Shown here: piece after piece, positions 8,971 through 17,054 of the stretch
How the letters are laid out: each line of letters begins with the position of its first letter
Position numbering within the stretch: the first letter of the stretch is position 1
Assembly: GCA_964442495.1 (NCBI GenBank)
Contig: CAYTZN010000009.1
Coordinates: 38,156-102,155, forward strand
Source of the DNA: CAYTZN01 sp964442495
GTDB taxonomy: Bacteria; Pseudomonadota; Gammaproteobacteria; Legionellales; Legionellaceae
DNA length: 64,000 bases
Direction of reading: 5' to 3'
Translations under genes and position numbers: made by a program
Notes under the pieces: model-generated
Databases searched by the model: none
What the model saw: the letters and a program-made list of their open reading frames with translations, nothing else
What the model was told of the DNA's origin: nothing

Positions 8971-10257
8971 ATGGCTGATGAGCAAAAAATTCTAGTACCT
9001 GATATTGGAGGTGCGACCGGTGTTGACGTCATTGAGATTTTAGTAAAAATTGGGGATGTTATTTCTAAAGACACACCCCTTATTACGCTCGAAACCGACA
9101 AAGCGACCATGGACATTCCTTCTCCCATGGCAGGCGTTGTTCAATCATTAAGCGTCAAGGTGGGTGATAAACTATCCGAAGGGGATATTATTTTAAGCGT
9201 TGAAACCACGGATGCGTTACCTAAAGCGAAGCCAGAAGACATTCTTGTTGTAGCTGAGGAACCCGCGCCTAAGGTTGACAATACTCCTTCTAAGCCCACA
9301 TCATCCGCGCCTGAAAAATCAGTAACAGTAATGCCTGAGCCCGCGGATTTAGGGGCGGAAGCCCTTGTATCTGCGGGACCTGCCGTTCGGCGATTAGCAC
9401 GTGAGTTGGGCGTTAACCTTTCTCTGGTGAAGGGTTCCGGTCGAAAATCGCGTATTGCTAAAGAAGATGTAACTCAATATGTAAAAAATAAAATCAATGA
9501 AACGCCCAGTGCAGGTGGTTTTGCTTTTCCTGCAGCTCCTATTATTGATTTTACAAAATTTGGGGGGATTGATGTTAAGCCCCTTAATAAAATTAAACGC
9601 TTAACTGGTGTTAATGTTCACCGCTCGTGGGTGACGATTCCTCATGTGACTCAATTTGATGAAGCTGATATTACAGCGTTAGAGCACTTTAGAAAAAACG
9701 AATCAGAACATGCGAAAACACAAGGGGCAAAACTTACGCTTCTCGCTTTTGTCTGTAAAGTGATCAGTAAAGCATTGGCCGTCTACCCACAATTTAATGC
9801 GTCTCTTGATGTAAGTGGTGAAAATTTAATCTACAAAAACTATTTTAACATTGGCATAGCTGTCGAGACGCCTAATGGTTTAGTGGTGCCAGTGATTAAA
9901 CATGTTGATACTTTATCTGTCATTGATATTGCTAAAGAAATGGCTCATTTAAGTTCAAAAGCGCGTGATAAAGGTTTAATGCCTGCAGACATGAGTGGTG
10001 GATGCTTTACCATTTCGAGTTTAGGGGGTATTGGTGGTACGGCATTTACACCTATAGTTAATAGCCCTGAAGTGGCCATTCTTGGCCTTTCGCGTTCGAG
10101 CATGAAACCTGTGTATGAGGACGGTGAATTTAAACCACGTTTGATGCTGCCGTTATCACTGTCTTATGATCATCGCGTGATTGATGGGGCTGAAGCGGCA
10201 CGGTTTACGCGGTATGTGAGTGAAGGTTTAAGCGATATACGACGAATTTTATTGTAG
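8971..10257 (+). CDS. aceF: Dihydrolipoyllysine acetyltransferase (E2p), single lipoyl domain
   Basis: A 428-residue E2 core of the pyruvate dehydrogenase complex, transferring acetyl groups from lipoamide to CoA. One lipoyl domain is visible, with the modified lysine in ETDKATMD (Lys44). A Pro/Ala/Ser-rich linker follows, then a peripheral subunit-binding domain around residues 135-170 (PAVRRLARELGVNLSLVKGSG). The acetyltransferase domain ends with SYDHRVIDGAEAARF, giving catalytic His401 and Asp405. E. coli AceF has three lipoyl domains; here there is one, which explains the shorter length. It follows aceE after 38 bases with an AGGTAA-type RBS and is followed within 15 bases by lpdA. Confidence 0.96.
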   Translation: MADEQKILVPDIGGATGVDVIEILVKIGDVISKDTPLITLETDKATMDIPSPMAGVVQSLSVKVGDKLSEGDIILSVETTDALPKAKPEDILVVAEEPAPKVDNTPSKPTSSAPEKSVTVMPEPADLGAEALVSAGPAVRRLARELGVNLSLVKGSGRKSRIAKEDVTQYVKNKINETPSAGGFAFPAAPIIDFTKFGGIDVKPLNKIKRLTGVNVHRSWVTIPHVTQFDEADITALEHFRKNESEHAKTQGAKLTLLAFVCKVISKALAVYPQFNASLDVSGENLIYKNYFNIGIAVETPNGLVVPVIKHVDTLSVIDIAKEMAHLSSKARDKGLMPADMSGGCFTISSLGGIGGTAFTPIVNSPEVAILGLSRSSMKPVYEDGEFKPRLMLPLSLSYDHRVIDGAEAARFTRYVSEGLSDIRRILL

Positions 10258-10271
10258 TAATGAGGCCTATA

Positions 10272-11696
10272 ATGACAAAACAAATTAAAACAGAAGTGGT
10301 GGTAATTGGTAGTGGTCCTGGCGGCTACACTGCTGCATTTAGAGCGGCTGATTTGGGTAAGCGTGTGGTATTGATTGAGCGTTATGATACTTTGGGTGGT
10401 GTGTGCTTAAACGTGGGTTGTATTCCTTCTAAAGCATTGTTGCACGTTGCTAAAGTGCTCGATGAAACCCATGAAATGGCTTCAATTGGTGTGAGCTACA
10501 CAGGTGTCGAGCTTGACCGTAAAAAATTAGTGGGATTTAAAAACAATGTCGTTGGAAAATTAACGGGCGGGTTAAATGCCTTAGCGAAGCAACGCAAAGT
10601 GGATGTGGTTGTAGGAACAGCAAAATTTTCAAGTGCTCACCAGTTAGTGGTTTCAGGGAAAGAGGGTGATATTAGTGTCGATTTTGAGCAGGCAATCATT
10701 GCTGTTGGCAGTGAGTCTGTAAGCTTACCGTTTATTCCTGAAGACAAGCGCATTTTTAGCTCCACAGGTGCTTTAGAGTTGGCTGACATCAAGGGCAATT
10801 TATTGGTTTTGGGTGGCGGTATTATTGGCCTAGAAATGGCAACGGTGTATTCCGCTTTGGGTGTAGATGTGACCGTTGTCGAATTTTTAGATCAACTCAT
10901 TCCCGGGGCTGATGCTGACTTGGTGAATGTGTTGCAAAAGCACATGAGTAAAAAAGGCGTGAAATTTTTGCTTAAAACCAAGGTGACAGCCGTTGATGCT
11001 AAAAAAGATGGTATTTATGTTTCTATGGAAGGCGCGCATGCTACTGAAAAACCACTGTGTTTTCAACAAGTGCTTGTTTCAGTAGGGCGTAAGCCTAATG
11101 GGGGCACCATTGCTGCTGACAAAGCTGGTGTCAATGTTGATGCTCGTGGTTTTATCGCTGTAGATAAACAAATGCGAACCAATATTTCGCATATTTTTGC
11201 GATTGGTGATGTGGTGGGTCAGCCAATGTTGGCACACAAAGCAATTCCTGAGGGAAAAGTTGCCGCAGAAGTTATTTGTGGGATGAAACATTTTTTTGAT
11301 CCTAAATGTATTCCCAGTGTGGCCTATACCGATCCTGAACTGGCATGGGTTGGTTTGACTGAAAAAGAAGCCAAAGAGCAGGGTACGCCTTATGAAAAGG
11401 CAGTTTTTCCATGGTTGGCTAGTGGGCGAGCACTTAGCATGGGTCGCGAAGAGGGAATGACGAAATTGATTTTTTGTCCTGAAAGCAAGCGCATTCTAGG
11501 TGCAGGAATTGTGGGCGTGAATGCGGGTGATCTTATTTCTGAGGCGGCCTTAGCCATTGAAATGTGTTGTGATGTTGAGGATATCGCATTAACGATACAT
11601 CCACATCCTACCGTTTCAGAGACTATTGCTCAGACGGCTGAAATGTTCGAGGGCACGATTACAGATCTGTACTTGCCTAAAAAGAAGAAAAAATAA
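10272..11696 (+). CDS. lpdA: Dihydrolipoyl dehydrogenase (E3)
   Basis: A 474-residue flavoprotein that reoxidises dihydrolipoamide with NAD. An FAD-binding GSGPGGYTAAFRAADLG is followed by the redox disulfide in GGVCLNVGCIPSKALL. The NAD-binding glycine motif LGGGIIGLEMATVYSALG, FAIGDVVGQPMLAHKA, and the C-terminal HPHPTVSETI with the catalytic His-Glu pair are all present. The tail is lysine-rich (PKKKKK). An in-frame ATG at 10260 lies two bases after the aceF stop, but GAGG at 10262-10265 places the natural start at 10272. It is the last gene of the PDH operon and may also serve 2-oxoglutarate dehydrogenase. Confidence 0.96.
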   Translation: MTKQIKTEVVVIGSGPGGYTAAFRAADLGKRVVLIERYDTLGGVCLNVGCIPSKALLHVAKVLDETHEMASIGVSYTGVELDRKKLVGFKNNVVGKLTGGLNALAKQRKVDVVVGTAKFSSAHQLVVSGKEGDISVDFEQAIIAVGSESVSLPFIPEDKRIFSSTGALELADIKGNLLVLGGGIIGLEMATVYSALGVDVTVVEFLDQLIPGADADLVNVLQKHMSKKGVKFLLKTKVTAVDAKKDGIYVSMEGAHATEKPLCFQQVLVSVGRKPNGGTIAADKAGVNVDARGFIAVDKQMRTNISHIFAIGDVVGQPMLAHKAIPEGKVAAEVICGMKHFFDPKCIPSVAYTDPELAWVGLTEKEAKEQGTPYEKAVFPWLASGRALSMGREEGMTKLIFCPESKRILGAGIVGVNAGDLISEAALAIEMCCDVEDIALTIHPHPTVSETIAQTAEMFEGTITDLYLPKKKKK

Positions 11697-11765
11697 ATCT
11701 TGTTCCTGAGCTAATAAGATGAGCTCACCTTTAACAAGAAATAAAATTGTAGGGGAGAGCTCATC

Positions 11766-12218
11766 GTGTTATACGTACGTTCCATGCTCAGCAGTGATGT
11801 TGATGCGGTTTACGCTATTGAAGTGGGCGCGCACCGTTCACCGTGGACGCGTGAAATTTTACGTGATTGTGTTTTGGTAAAATACGATTGTTGTGTGCTT
11901 GAGGATGATGCTTTAGACACGCCTTTAATAGGTTACATGATTTGTCGTCTCTATGAAAATAACTGTCATCTTCTCAATCTATGCATAGCTTCAGTCTTTC
12001 AAAATAAACGTTACGGAACATTTTTATTAAACCATCGCCTTGATACCTTGAAAGGCATGTCGATTAACCATGTGTTTTTAGAAGTGCGGCCTAGTAATTT
12101 ACCAGCGATTCACCTTTATCAACAGGTAGGTTTTCAGCAAATTGACGTAAAGCGCGGATATTACCGTGATGATCAAAGCATAGAAGATGCTATTGTTTTG
12201 GCGTTGGAACTTAAATAA
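11766..12218 (+). CDS. rimI: Ribosomal-protein-alanine N-acetyltransferase
   Basis: A 150-residue GNAT acetyltransferase resembling RimI, which acetylates the N-terminal alanine of ribosomal protein S18. The N-terminal DVDAVYAIEVGAHRSPWTREIL matches the RimI pattern of Glu followed by PW. The acetyl-CoA loop is QNKRYGTFLLNHRLD, and FLEVRPSNLPAIHLYQQVGFQQIDVKRGYY is a textbook GNAT motif B region with the YY ending. The start is GTG with GGGGAGA upstream. It lies 69 bases after lpdA and is followed by a hairpin terminator. Paralogous GNATs exist, so substrate is by family similarity. Confidence 0.88.
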   Translation: MLYVRSMLSSDVDAVYAIEVGAHRSPWTREILRDCVLVKYDCCVLEDDALDTPLIGYMICRLYENNCHLLNLCIASVFQNKRYGTFLLNHRLDTLKGMSINHVFLEVRPSNLPAIHLYQQVGFQQIDVKRGYYRDDQSIEDAIVLALELK

Positions 12219-12246
12219 AAAGGCGCGAAAAATCGCACCTTTTTTC
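12217..12246 (+). terminator. Rho-independent terminator after rimI
   Basis: An AAAAAGGCGCGA arm, a short AAAA loop, then TCGCACCTTTTTT: a stem of about twelve pairs with one mismatch, running into a T tract directly after the rimI stop. It should end transcripts of the PDH-rimI group. Confidence 0.8.
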
Positions 12247-12262
12247 AGTATGAAGGCCTCAT

Positions 12263-12430
12263 TTAGAATCCTAAAGGAACTCTTCCAATCAACACTAAAA
12301 TAAGATAAATAACTAAAATAAGACCAATGATACCAGATGGTCTATATCCCCATTCTCTACTGTAACCCCAAGCTGGAAGGCCACCAATAAGAAAGAGGAT
12401 CAATAATACTAGTATAATTGTTCCTAACAT
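12263..12430 (-). CDS. DUF3309 family small membrane protein
   Basis: A 55-residue protein. It starts MLGTIILVLLILFLIGGLP, continues with AWGYSREWGYRPSG and ends with a second hydrophobic helix GIIGLILVIYLILVLIG. This two-helix plan with a central W-G-Y-S-x-x-W-G-Y-x-P-S-G motif is diagnostic of the DUF3309 family, small inner-membrane proteins of unknown function that are widespread in Proteobacteria. The RBS AAGGAAG lies about eight bases before the ATG at 12430. It stands alone, convergent with rimI. DUF3309 genes are often reported as stress-associated, but nothing here shows how this one is regulated. Confidence 0.85.
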   Translation of the reverse strand: MLGTIILVLLILFLIGGLPAWGYSREWGYRPSGIIGLILVIYLILVLIGRVPLGF

Positions 12431-12561
12431 GATTTTCTTCCTTGATATTTGTTGTTCACCTTTACATTATAGCACACCAACAACCTTGTTGGTTAATTTA
12501 TAACCAACATTTAACTGTAGAAAGTCCTACTGGAAAAAGGTTATTATTCTGGAATAAATGC

Positions 12562-13338
12562 TCAGAGTGGCTGCATATTGTTTAGAAATTCCTGCAGGTG
12601 TGGTTTTGTGTTTTCGGATAGCAAATACTCGTGCAAACGTTCTAATGCTGCTCTGTATTCGTTGTTGTTAATGATACCTCGCATTTGCTCAAAGCGGAGA
12701 TACACACAATAGGTGTTTAAAACATCAGTTTCACAATAATTACGTATACCTTTGAGATTTCCCTGTAAATAATTGTCCCAGACTTTGCTGCCACTCATGC
12801 CCATTTTTCCCGGGAAGCCAAGCATGCTTGCAATATCATCCAGAGGGGCAAATGCTTTATTTTGATACCCTGCCAGCACATCCATGAGGTCGAGGTGACG
12901 GTAATGGAAACGGTTTAAATAATTATTCCAACGAAATCCTTGTTGATTGTCTCCGGCCTCCCAATAAGTGCTGGCTTCAATACCGTGTAAAAGTGCTCGG
13001 TAATGAAGTACGGGTAAGTCAAAACCACTGCCATTCCAGCTGACCAGTGTTGGTGTGTGTTTATCGATACCTGCAAAAAAACGTTGAATTAATTCTTTTT
13101 CATCCGATGTTTCATCGCCCAAAGACCATACTTTTAAATTAGATGCATTGCTGATAACCAAGGAAATAGCCACTACTTTTTGCAAATAATGGGGAAGAAA
13201 ATCATTGCCTACTTTGGCACGGCGTAATGCAAAGAGAGCAGATGCTGTATCCTCATCCGATAAGTCATCAAGAGAGTGCAATTTTCGTCCTGTTTCAACA
13301 TCAGGAATGGTTTCTATATCAAAGACTAAAATGGTCAT
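12562..13338 (-). CDS. PolB-type 3'-5' exonuclease domain protein
   Basis: A 258-residue stand-alone DEDDy exonuclease related to the proofreading domain of family B DNA polymerases (PF10108 type). Exo I is VFDIETIPD at the N-terminus, with the catalytic Asp and Glu. Exo II is WNGSGFDLPVLHYRA, and Exo III lies in NYCETDVLNTYCVYLRF, with the Tyr-x3-Asp equivalents. No polymerase domain is present. The family is predicted to degrade single-stranded DNA or RNA 3' ends; cellular role is unknown. Start at ATG 13338 is natural, beginning MTILVFDIETIPD. Flanked by intergenic stretches on both sides, so probably monocistronic. Confidence 0.9.
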   Translation of the reverse strand: MTILVFDIETIPDVETGRKLHSLDDLSDEDTASALFALRRAKVGNDFLPHYLQKVVAISLVISNASNLKVWSLGDETSDEKELIQRFFAGIDKHTPTLVSWNGSGFDLPVLHYRALLHGIEASTYWEAGDNQQGFRWNNYLNRFHYRHLDLMDVLAGYQNKAFAPLDDIASMLGFPGKMGMSGSKVWDNYLQGNLKGIRNYCETDVLNTYCVYLRFEQMRGIINNNEYRAALERLHEYLLSENTKPHLQEFLNNMQPL

Positions 13339-13597
13339 AGGGGTGTTTTAGTAGTGAAAGGGTAATGCACAATTTCATATGCTATTTACCGAGTGTTTTT
13401 CAAAAGATAACATAGCATAACCCATGACTGAAGGGCAATTATAAGTGCCATTTTATGTGTTGGTATGCAATTCTATGGGGCCAAGGTTAACTGATTACAG
13501 AATAACAACCTCTTGCCTAATAAATTAGTTTAACGCCATGCCAGAAACCCTCTCTAGGGGGTAGCGCGGAATACATGTCTACCTCTGATAAACTGGG

Positions 13598-14275
13598 TTA
13601 AAATGGGATGTATCTTGTTGGATCAATAATGTTTGCATCTTCAAAGCCTTTTTTTCGTAAATGGCAGCTATCGCATTTTCCACATGCCAGTCCATCAATG
13701 GTGGCTTTATAGCATGAGACGGTTTCTGAGTAATCTACACCTAGTGATAAACCGAGCTTAGTTGTTTGAGCTTTACTTAAATGAATAAGTGGTGTTTCTA
13801 TACGAACGGGGCTACCTTCAACGCCCCTTTTGGTCGCCTTGTTGGCCATTGTTCTAAATGCTTCGATGTATTCAGGACGACAATCTGGATAGCCTGAATA
13901 ATCAACAGCACTCACACCAATAAAAATAGCATCTGCATCGAGCGTTTCGGCCCATCCTAATGCAATCGATAGCATAATGGTGTTTCTTGCAGGAACGTAC
14001 GTTACAGGTATAGATGACGTACCCTTGTAATTAGGAATGGCTACGTTTTTATCGGTCAAGGCGGATGTTCCTAAGCTACCAAGGAGCAATTCAATCACTT
14101 CATGTTGTTTGACATTGAGTTTTTGGGCTATTTTTTTTGCGGCATTCAGTTCGGAACTGTGTTTTTGCCCGTAATTAAAGCTCAAGGCATAACATTCATA
14201 ACCTTTTGACATTGCGTAAGCTAAGCATGTTGTGGAATCAAGACCACCTGAGAATAATATAACGGCCTTTTTCAT
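13598..14275 (-). CDS. queC: 7-cyano-7-deazaguanine synthase
   Basis: A 225-residue ATP-dependent enzyme that converts 7-carboxy-7-deazaguanine to preQ0 in queuosine biosynthesis. The PP-loop is [15 protein letters not shown] at residues 6-20, followed by [13 protein letters not shown] and [16 protein letters not shown]. The C-terminus carries the zinc-binding cysteines in [28 protein letters not shown]. The frame remains open a further 45 codons upstream, but the extension encodes part of a dispersed repeat. GAGG correctly precedes the ATG at 14275, so I start there. queD, queE and queF are not adjacent. Confidence 0.95.
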   Translation of the reverse strand: MKKAVILFSGGLDSTTCLAYAMSKGYECYALSFNYGQKHSSELNAAKKIAQKLNVKQHEVIELLLGSLGTSALTDKNVAIPNYKGTSSIPVTYVPARNTIMLSIALGWAETLDADAIFIGVSAVDYSGYPDCRPEYIEAFRTMANKATKRGVEGSPVRIETPLIHLSKAQTTKLGLSLGVDYSETVSCYKATIDGLACGKCDSCHLRKKGFEDANIIDPTRYIPF

Positions 14276-14596
14276 GTTTACCTCGATATTTAGACGTTGG
14301 GTGAGAGCATGCATGACTAAAAAAATATCCTTGTTTGATTTGGCTGTATTTTTAACTTCTAGTGTTATGCCCGCAGGATCCATGAATCTAGTAAGATTAC
14401 TGGATTCCACGCATAAAGTTGGCGACTAGGCTATTTAGCGCTCATTTATGCTCTGGCTCAGTGCTTAGTAAGATATTATTGCATAATTTGATAATGAATG
14501 ACGTAATAAATATCTTTATACTTTGCAAGCACATGCATGGTCTAAAAATCTCATTCAATACAAAATTTTTAGAAAGCAGAGTGATTATGCAATCGG
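14276..14596. other. Intergenic stretch upstream of queC with repeat copy
   Basis: About 320 bases between queC and the small membrane-protein gene, both on the minus strand. The proximal part should hold the queC promoter, though I see no convincing hexamers. The middle carries a family B repeat copy (14389-14429). The remainder is AT-rich, and I found no gene in it. Confidence 0.5.
14389..14429 (-). repeat. Short dispersed repeat, family B (copy 2)
   Basis: Plus-strand text contains ACTGGATTCCACGCATAAAG followed by TTGGCGAC. This aligns with the reverse complement of the copy at 4983-5026, with one short internal deletion that removes one hairpin arm. It accounts for the open but non-genic extension upstream of queC. 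Confidence 0.55.
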
Positions 14597-15010
14597 TTAG
14601 CGTGGAAGAAGGGTTGGGGTTGTATTATTAATGGAGGTTTCCTCAGCCGGGATGGACGTATTCAATCGGATGGTTTGTGCTACATTCCAGAGCCCAACAC
14701 AACCTGCCGTGGTAATTTTTAGAAGAGGAGATATTTTTTTTTGTTCTAAAAAATCACAAGCCAATGCAGCTAAATATGCAAAAACCGCAAGCGATATGAT
14801 GATTTTTTCAGAGGATGATGCTTTGGAATTTGCCCATGTTCTAATCGAATTTGCTATGACAGATAGAAGAAAGGCATTTGTTATAAACGGGGTTAACTCT
14901 TCGGGAGCGCTGTTTTTTATCAAAGCATTTATCAGGGAGCCAAACCCTAATCCTGCGCCCATACCAAAAAAACCGATTGCAATTTTCTCTGAATTGGAAA
15001 TCCTCAGCAT
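14597..15010 (-). CDS. Small four-helix membrane protein, unknown
   Basis: 137 residues from an ATG at 15010, preceded by AAGGG with seven-base spacing. Four hydrophobic segments are visible: IAIGFFGMGAGLGFGSLINAL, PFITNAFLLSVIANSI, IIISLAVFAYLAALACDFL and ITTAGCVGLWNVAQTI. They are joined by short charged loops, with a Ser/Thr/Pro-rich tail. I do not recognise the family. A similarly long open frame lies antisense (14631-15047), but it lacks membrane or domain logic and an RBS, so I prefer the minus strand. It is probably a lineage-specific inner-membrane protein. Confidence 0.6.
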   Translation of the reverse strand: MLRISNSEKIAIGFFGMGAGLGFGSLINALIKNSAPEELTPFITNAFLLSVIANSIRTWANSKASSSEKIIISLAVFAYLAALACDFLEQKKISPLLKITTAGCVGLWNVAQTIRLNTSIPAEETSINNTTPTLLPR

Positions 15011-15308
15011 GAACAAGCCCTTGTCGTATAAAAACCATCAATTGTGACATTTTTAGCAAAGCATCGCCAGTGAGATACACGGGTTAGGTACGGCTGTTCT
15101 ATTAATCATTAATAAAGTAGCACGTGATTCCGAGCGTAGTGAGGAAATTCCTGCAGTAGACACAATTTTTTTAAATACACCTATCTTATAAGACAATAAA
15201 TGAATTTATTGATAAAATAATTAACGTCCAGGCTACAGAGTTGGGTAATATTTTCTCTTTTGTCCTAAACTTTCAAAATAAACAATTGAGCAACAGGAAT
15301 CGTGCAAC

Positions 15309-16055
15309 ATGAAGAAAGACATATTGTTAGGTGTGAATATTGATCATGTCGCTACCTTGCGGCAAGCACGGGGTACTCGCTATCCTGATCCTGTTCAAGC
15401 CGCAATGGATGCTGAAGAAGCAGGGGCTGACGGAATTACCCTGCACATGCGAGAAGATTTACGCCATATTCAAGCACGTGATGTGAGGCTTATCAAAGCG
15501 GTGTTGCAAACGCGTATGAATTTAGAATTGGCTGTTACAGATGCCATGCTTGATTTTGCTGAAGAAATCATGCCGGAACATGCCTGCTTAGTTCCAGAAA
15601 AGCGGGAGGAATTGACCACCGAAGGCGGTCTTGATGTCATAGGGCATTACAAAACAGTAGAAGGTGCTGTAAAGCGATTACAAAAGCTTGGCAGTGAGGT
15701 GTCTTTGTTCATTGACCCCTGCACAAAGCAAATTGATGCTGCCAAAGCGCTAGGCGCCCCTGTCATTGAATTACACACCGGTTGTTATGCTGATGCATTG
15801 GATGAGGTCACATACAAAAAAGAATTAGAGAGAATTAGAAATGCAGCGGAATATGCTGCTAGTCTTGATATAATAGTAAATGCGGGGCATGGTCTGCATT
15901 ACCATAATGTTCAGCCCATTGCTCGCATAAAAGAATTACACGAATTAAACATTGGCCATGCCATCATTGCAAGAGCTTTATTTTGTGGTCTAAAAGAAGC
16001 AGTGAAACACATGCGCTGCCTCATGCAAGAGGCGAGGAATTATGTCAATGACTGA
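15309..16055 (+). CDS. pdxJ: Pyridoxine 5'-phosphate synthase
   Basis: A 248-residue TIM-barrel enzyme condensing 1-deoxy-D-xylulose 5-phosphate with 3-amino-2-oxopropyl phosphate to pyridoxine 5'-phosphate. It opens [23 protein letters not shown], the PdxJ signature. [26 protein letters not shown] and [12 protein letters not shown] (phosphate-binding and catalytic residues) follow. Length is that of the family. The last codons overlap the start of a truncated korA reading frame by 14 bases. No partner such as acpS or recO is adjacent. The RBS is weak (AGGAA about 10 bases upstream). Confidence 0.96.
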   Translation: MKKDILLGVNIDHVATLRQARGTRYPDPVQAAMDAEEAGADGITLHMREDLRHIQARDVRLIKAVLQTRMNLELAVTDAMLDFAEEIMPEHACLVPEKREELTTEGGLDVIGHYKTVEGAVKRLQKLGSEVSLFIDPCTKQIDAAKALGAPVIELHTGCYADALDEVTYKKELERIRNAAEYAASLDIIVNAGHGLHYHNVQPIARIKELHELNIGHAIIARALFCGLKEAVKHMRCLMQEARNYVND

Positions 16056-16182
16056 AGCGATTGTCATACGCCTTATAGGTGACTTTGGTGATGGCGTGCA
16101 GTTGGTGGGTGAGCAACTGACCATTAATGCCGCGACTATTGGATGCCGCAGACAAGCCGCGGCAGGTAGGCGTCGGGGATGA
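16042..16182 (+). pseudogene. Truncated 5' remnant of a 2-oxoacid:acceptor oxidoreductase alpha subunit (korA-like)
   Basis: A frame beginning ATG at 16042, inside the 3' end of pdxJ, encodes [26 protein letters not shown]. That is the characteristic N-terminus of the gamma domain of 2-oxoacid:ferredoxin oxidoreductase alpha subunits, which usually read (I/V)RxAGDSGDGxQLTGExF. After about 33 codons similarity ends and the frame runs into a palindromic repeat and a stop at 16182. The intact family member is about 600 residues. Overlap with pdxJ suggests an original pdxJ-korA operon whose distal part was lost. Identification rests on a short but distinctive motif. Confidence 0.65.
16138..16170 (-). 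repeat. Palindromic repeat, family A (copy 1)
   Basis: GGATGCCGCAGACAAGCCGC continues into a GGCA arm and GGTAGG. It forms a TGCCGC...GCGGCA hairpin around a GACAAG core. The same GG-AT-x-CCGC-x-GACAAG core occurs, reverse complemented, at 29721-29754 and twice around 49211-49275. It lies exactly where the korA remnant loses coding similarity. Confidence 0.65.
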
Positions 16183-16244
16183 ATTGTAAACACGCTCTAA
16201 TCTCTCTGTGCTGTTCCCCGCTTAAAATAAGAGTCGTGAACAGT

Positions 16245-16919
16245 TTATTCTTTGCCAGAAAAGGCACCTAACAAATTCAGCAAGCTTAGGAACAGGTTGT
16301 ATATAGATACAAACAAGGACACTGTTGCAGCAATATAGTTGGTTTCTCCACCATGAATAATTTCACTGGTTTGGAAAAGGATAAGACCTGAGGAGATCAG
16401 TACAAAAAGGGCTGAAATACCAAGGGACAATGCTGGGATGCTAAAAAAGATACTAGCAATCATGCCCAAAAAGGCCACCATTACACCGACAAATAAGAAG
16501 CCACCTAAATAGCTAAAGTCTTTTCTTGTTGTTAGTGCGTAACCTGAAAGTGCAAAAAATATTAGCCCTGTACCACCTAATGCTGTCGCAATAAGCTGCG
16601 GACCATTAGAGAAGCTAGCAATGTAGTAGCTAAGAATAGGACCAAGTGTATAACCCATAAAGCCTGTAAATGCGAAAACACTCACAAGTCCCCAAACGCT
16701 ATTTTTGAGCGCATTGGTAAGAAACATCAGCCCATAAACACCAACGATAAAAATGAGAGGGTTTAATGGCCGAGCGTGACTTGCTAGAGATGCATAAGCT
16801 GTAAAGGCACTGAAGAGAAAGGTCATGCCCAATAACATGTATGTGTTTCTTAATACCTTGTTTGTGGCAAGAGCAGATTCTGTTCTTCTATCTAAAACTG
16901 AAACGTTATTTCTGTTCAT
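16245..16919 (-). CDS. BAX inhibitor-1 (YccA/YbhL) family membrane protein
   Basis: 224 residues, seven predicted membrane helices, starting after a short polar N-terminus (NRNNVSVLDRRTESALATNKVLRNTYMLLG). The central GFMGYTLGPILSYY and the terminal YNLFLSLLNLLGAFSGKE match the BI-1/TMBIM family, whose bacterial members include E. coli YccA and YbhL and the Ca2+-leak protein BsYetJ. YccA modulates FtsH proteolysis; the specific role here is not deducible. A GGAG RBS precedes the ATG by about 8 bases. Divergent from the nitrilase-family gene, with an intergenic region of 135 bases. Confidence 0.92.
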   Translation of the reverse strand: MNRNNVSVLDRRTESALATNKVLRNTYMLLGMTFLFSAFTAYASLASHARPLNPLIFIVGVYGLMFLTNALKNSVWGLVSVFAFTGFMGYTLGPILSYYIASFSNGPQLIATALGGTGLIFFALSGYALTTRKDFSYLGGFLFVGVMVAFLGMIASIFFSIPALSLGISALFVLISSGLILFQTSEIIHGGETNYIAATVSLFVSIYNLFLSLLNLLGAFSGKE

Positions 16920-17004
16920 TAAAAACTCCAGAGTATTTATGTTTAGTTTAGCATAATATGGGGTTGGTTTGTTGAGTTTTCAAGTTTATCTGGATGAATC
17001 TTTA

Positions 17005-17032
17005 TTGACAAGAGAGCATCGTGTAATATGAT
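17005..17032 (+). promoter_or_regulatory. Sigma-70-type promoter of the amidase gene
   Basis: TTGACA at 17005-17010, a 16-base spacer, and TATGAT at 17027-17032: a consensus -35 and five of six -10 matches. Transcription would start near 17039. This makes an upstream GTG/ATG at 17028 impossible as a start and supports the ATG at 17055. Confidence 0.75.
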
Positions 17033-17054
17033 TTTTTTTATCAGGAATAAAATC

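Noticed and set aside
14276..14410. 45-codon N-terminal extension of queC
   Set aside because: Contains part of dispersed repeat B; GAGG and QueC homology place the start at 14275.
14631..15047. 138-codon plus-strand frame antisense to the small membrane protein
   Set aside because: No RBS, no coherent domain or membrane pattern; the opposite strand encodes four clear hydrophobic helices with a good RBS.
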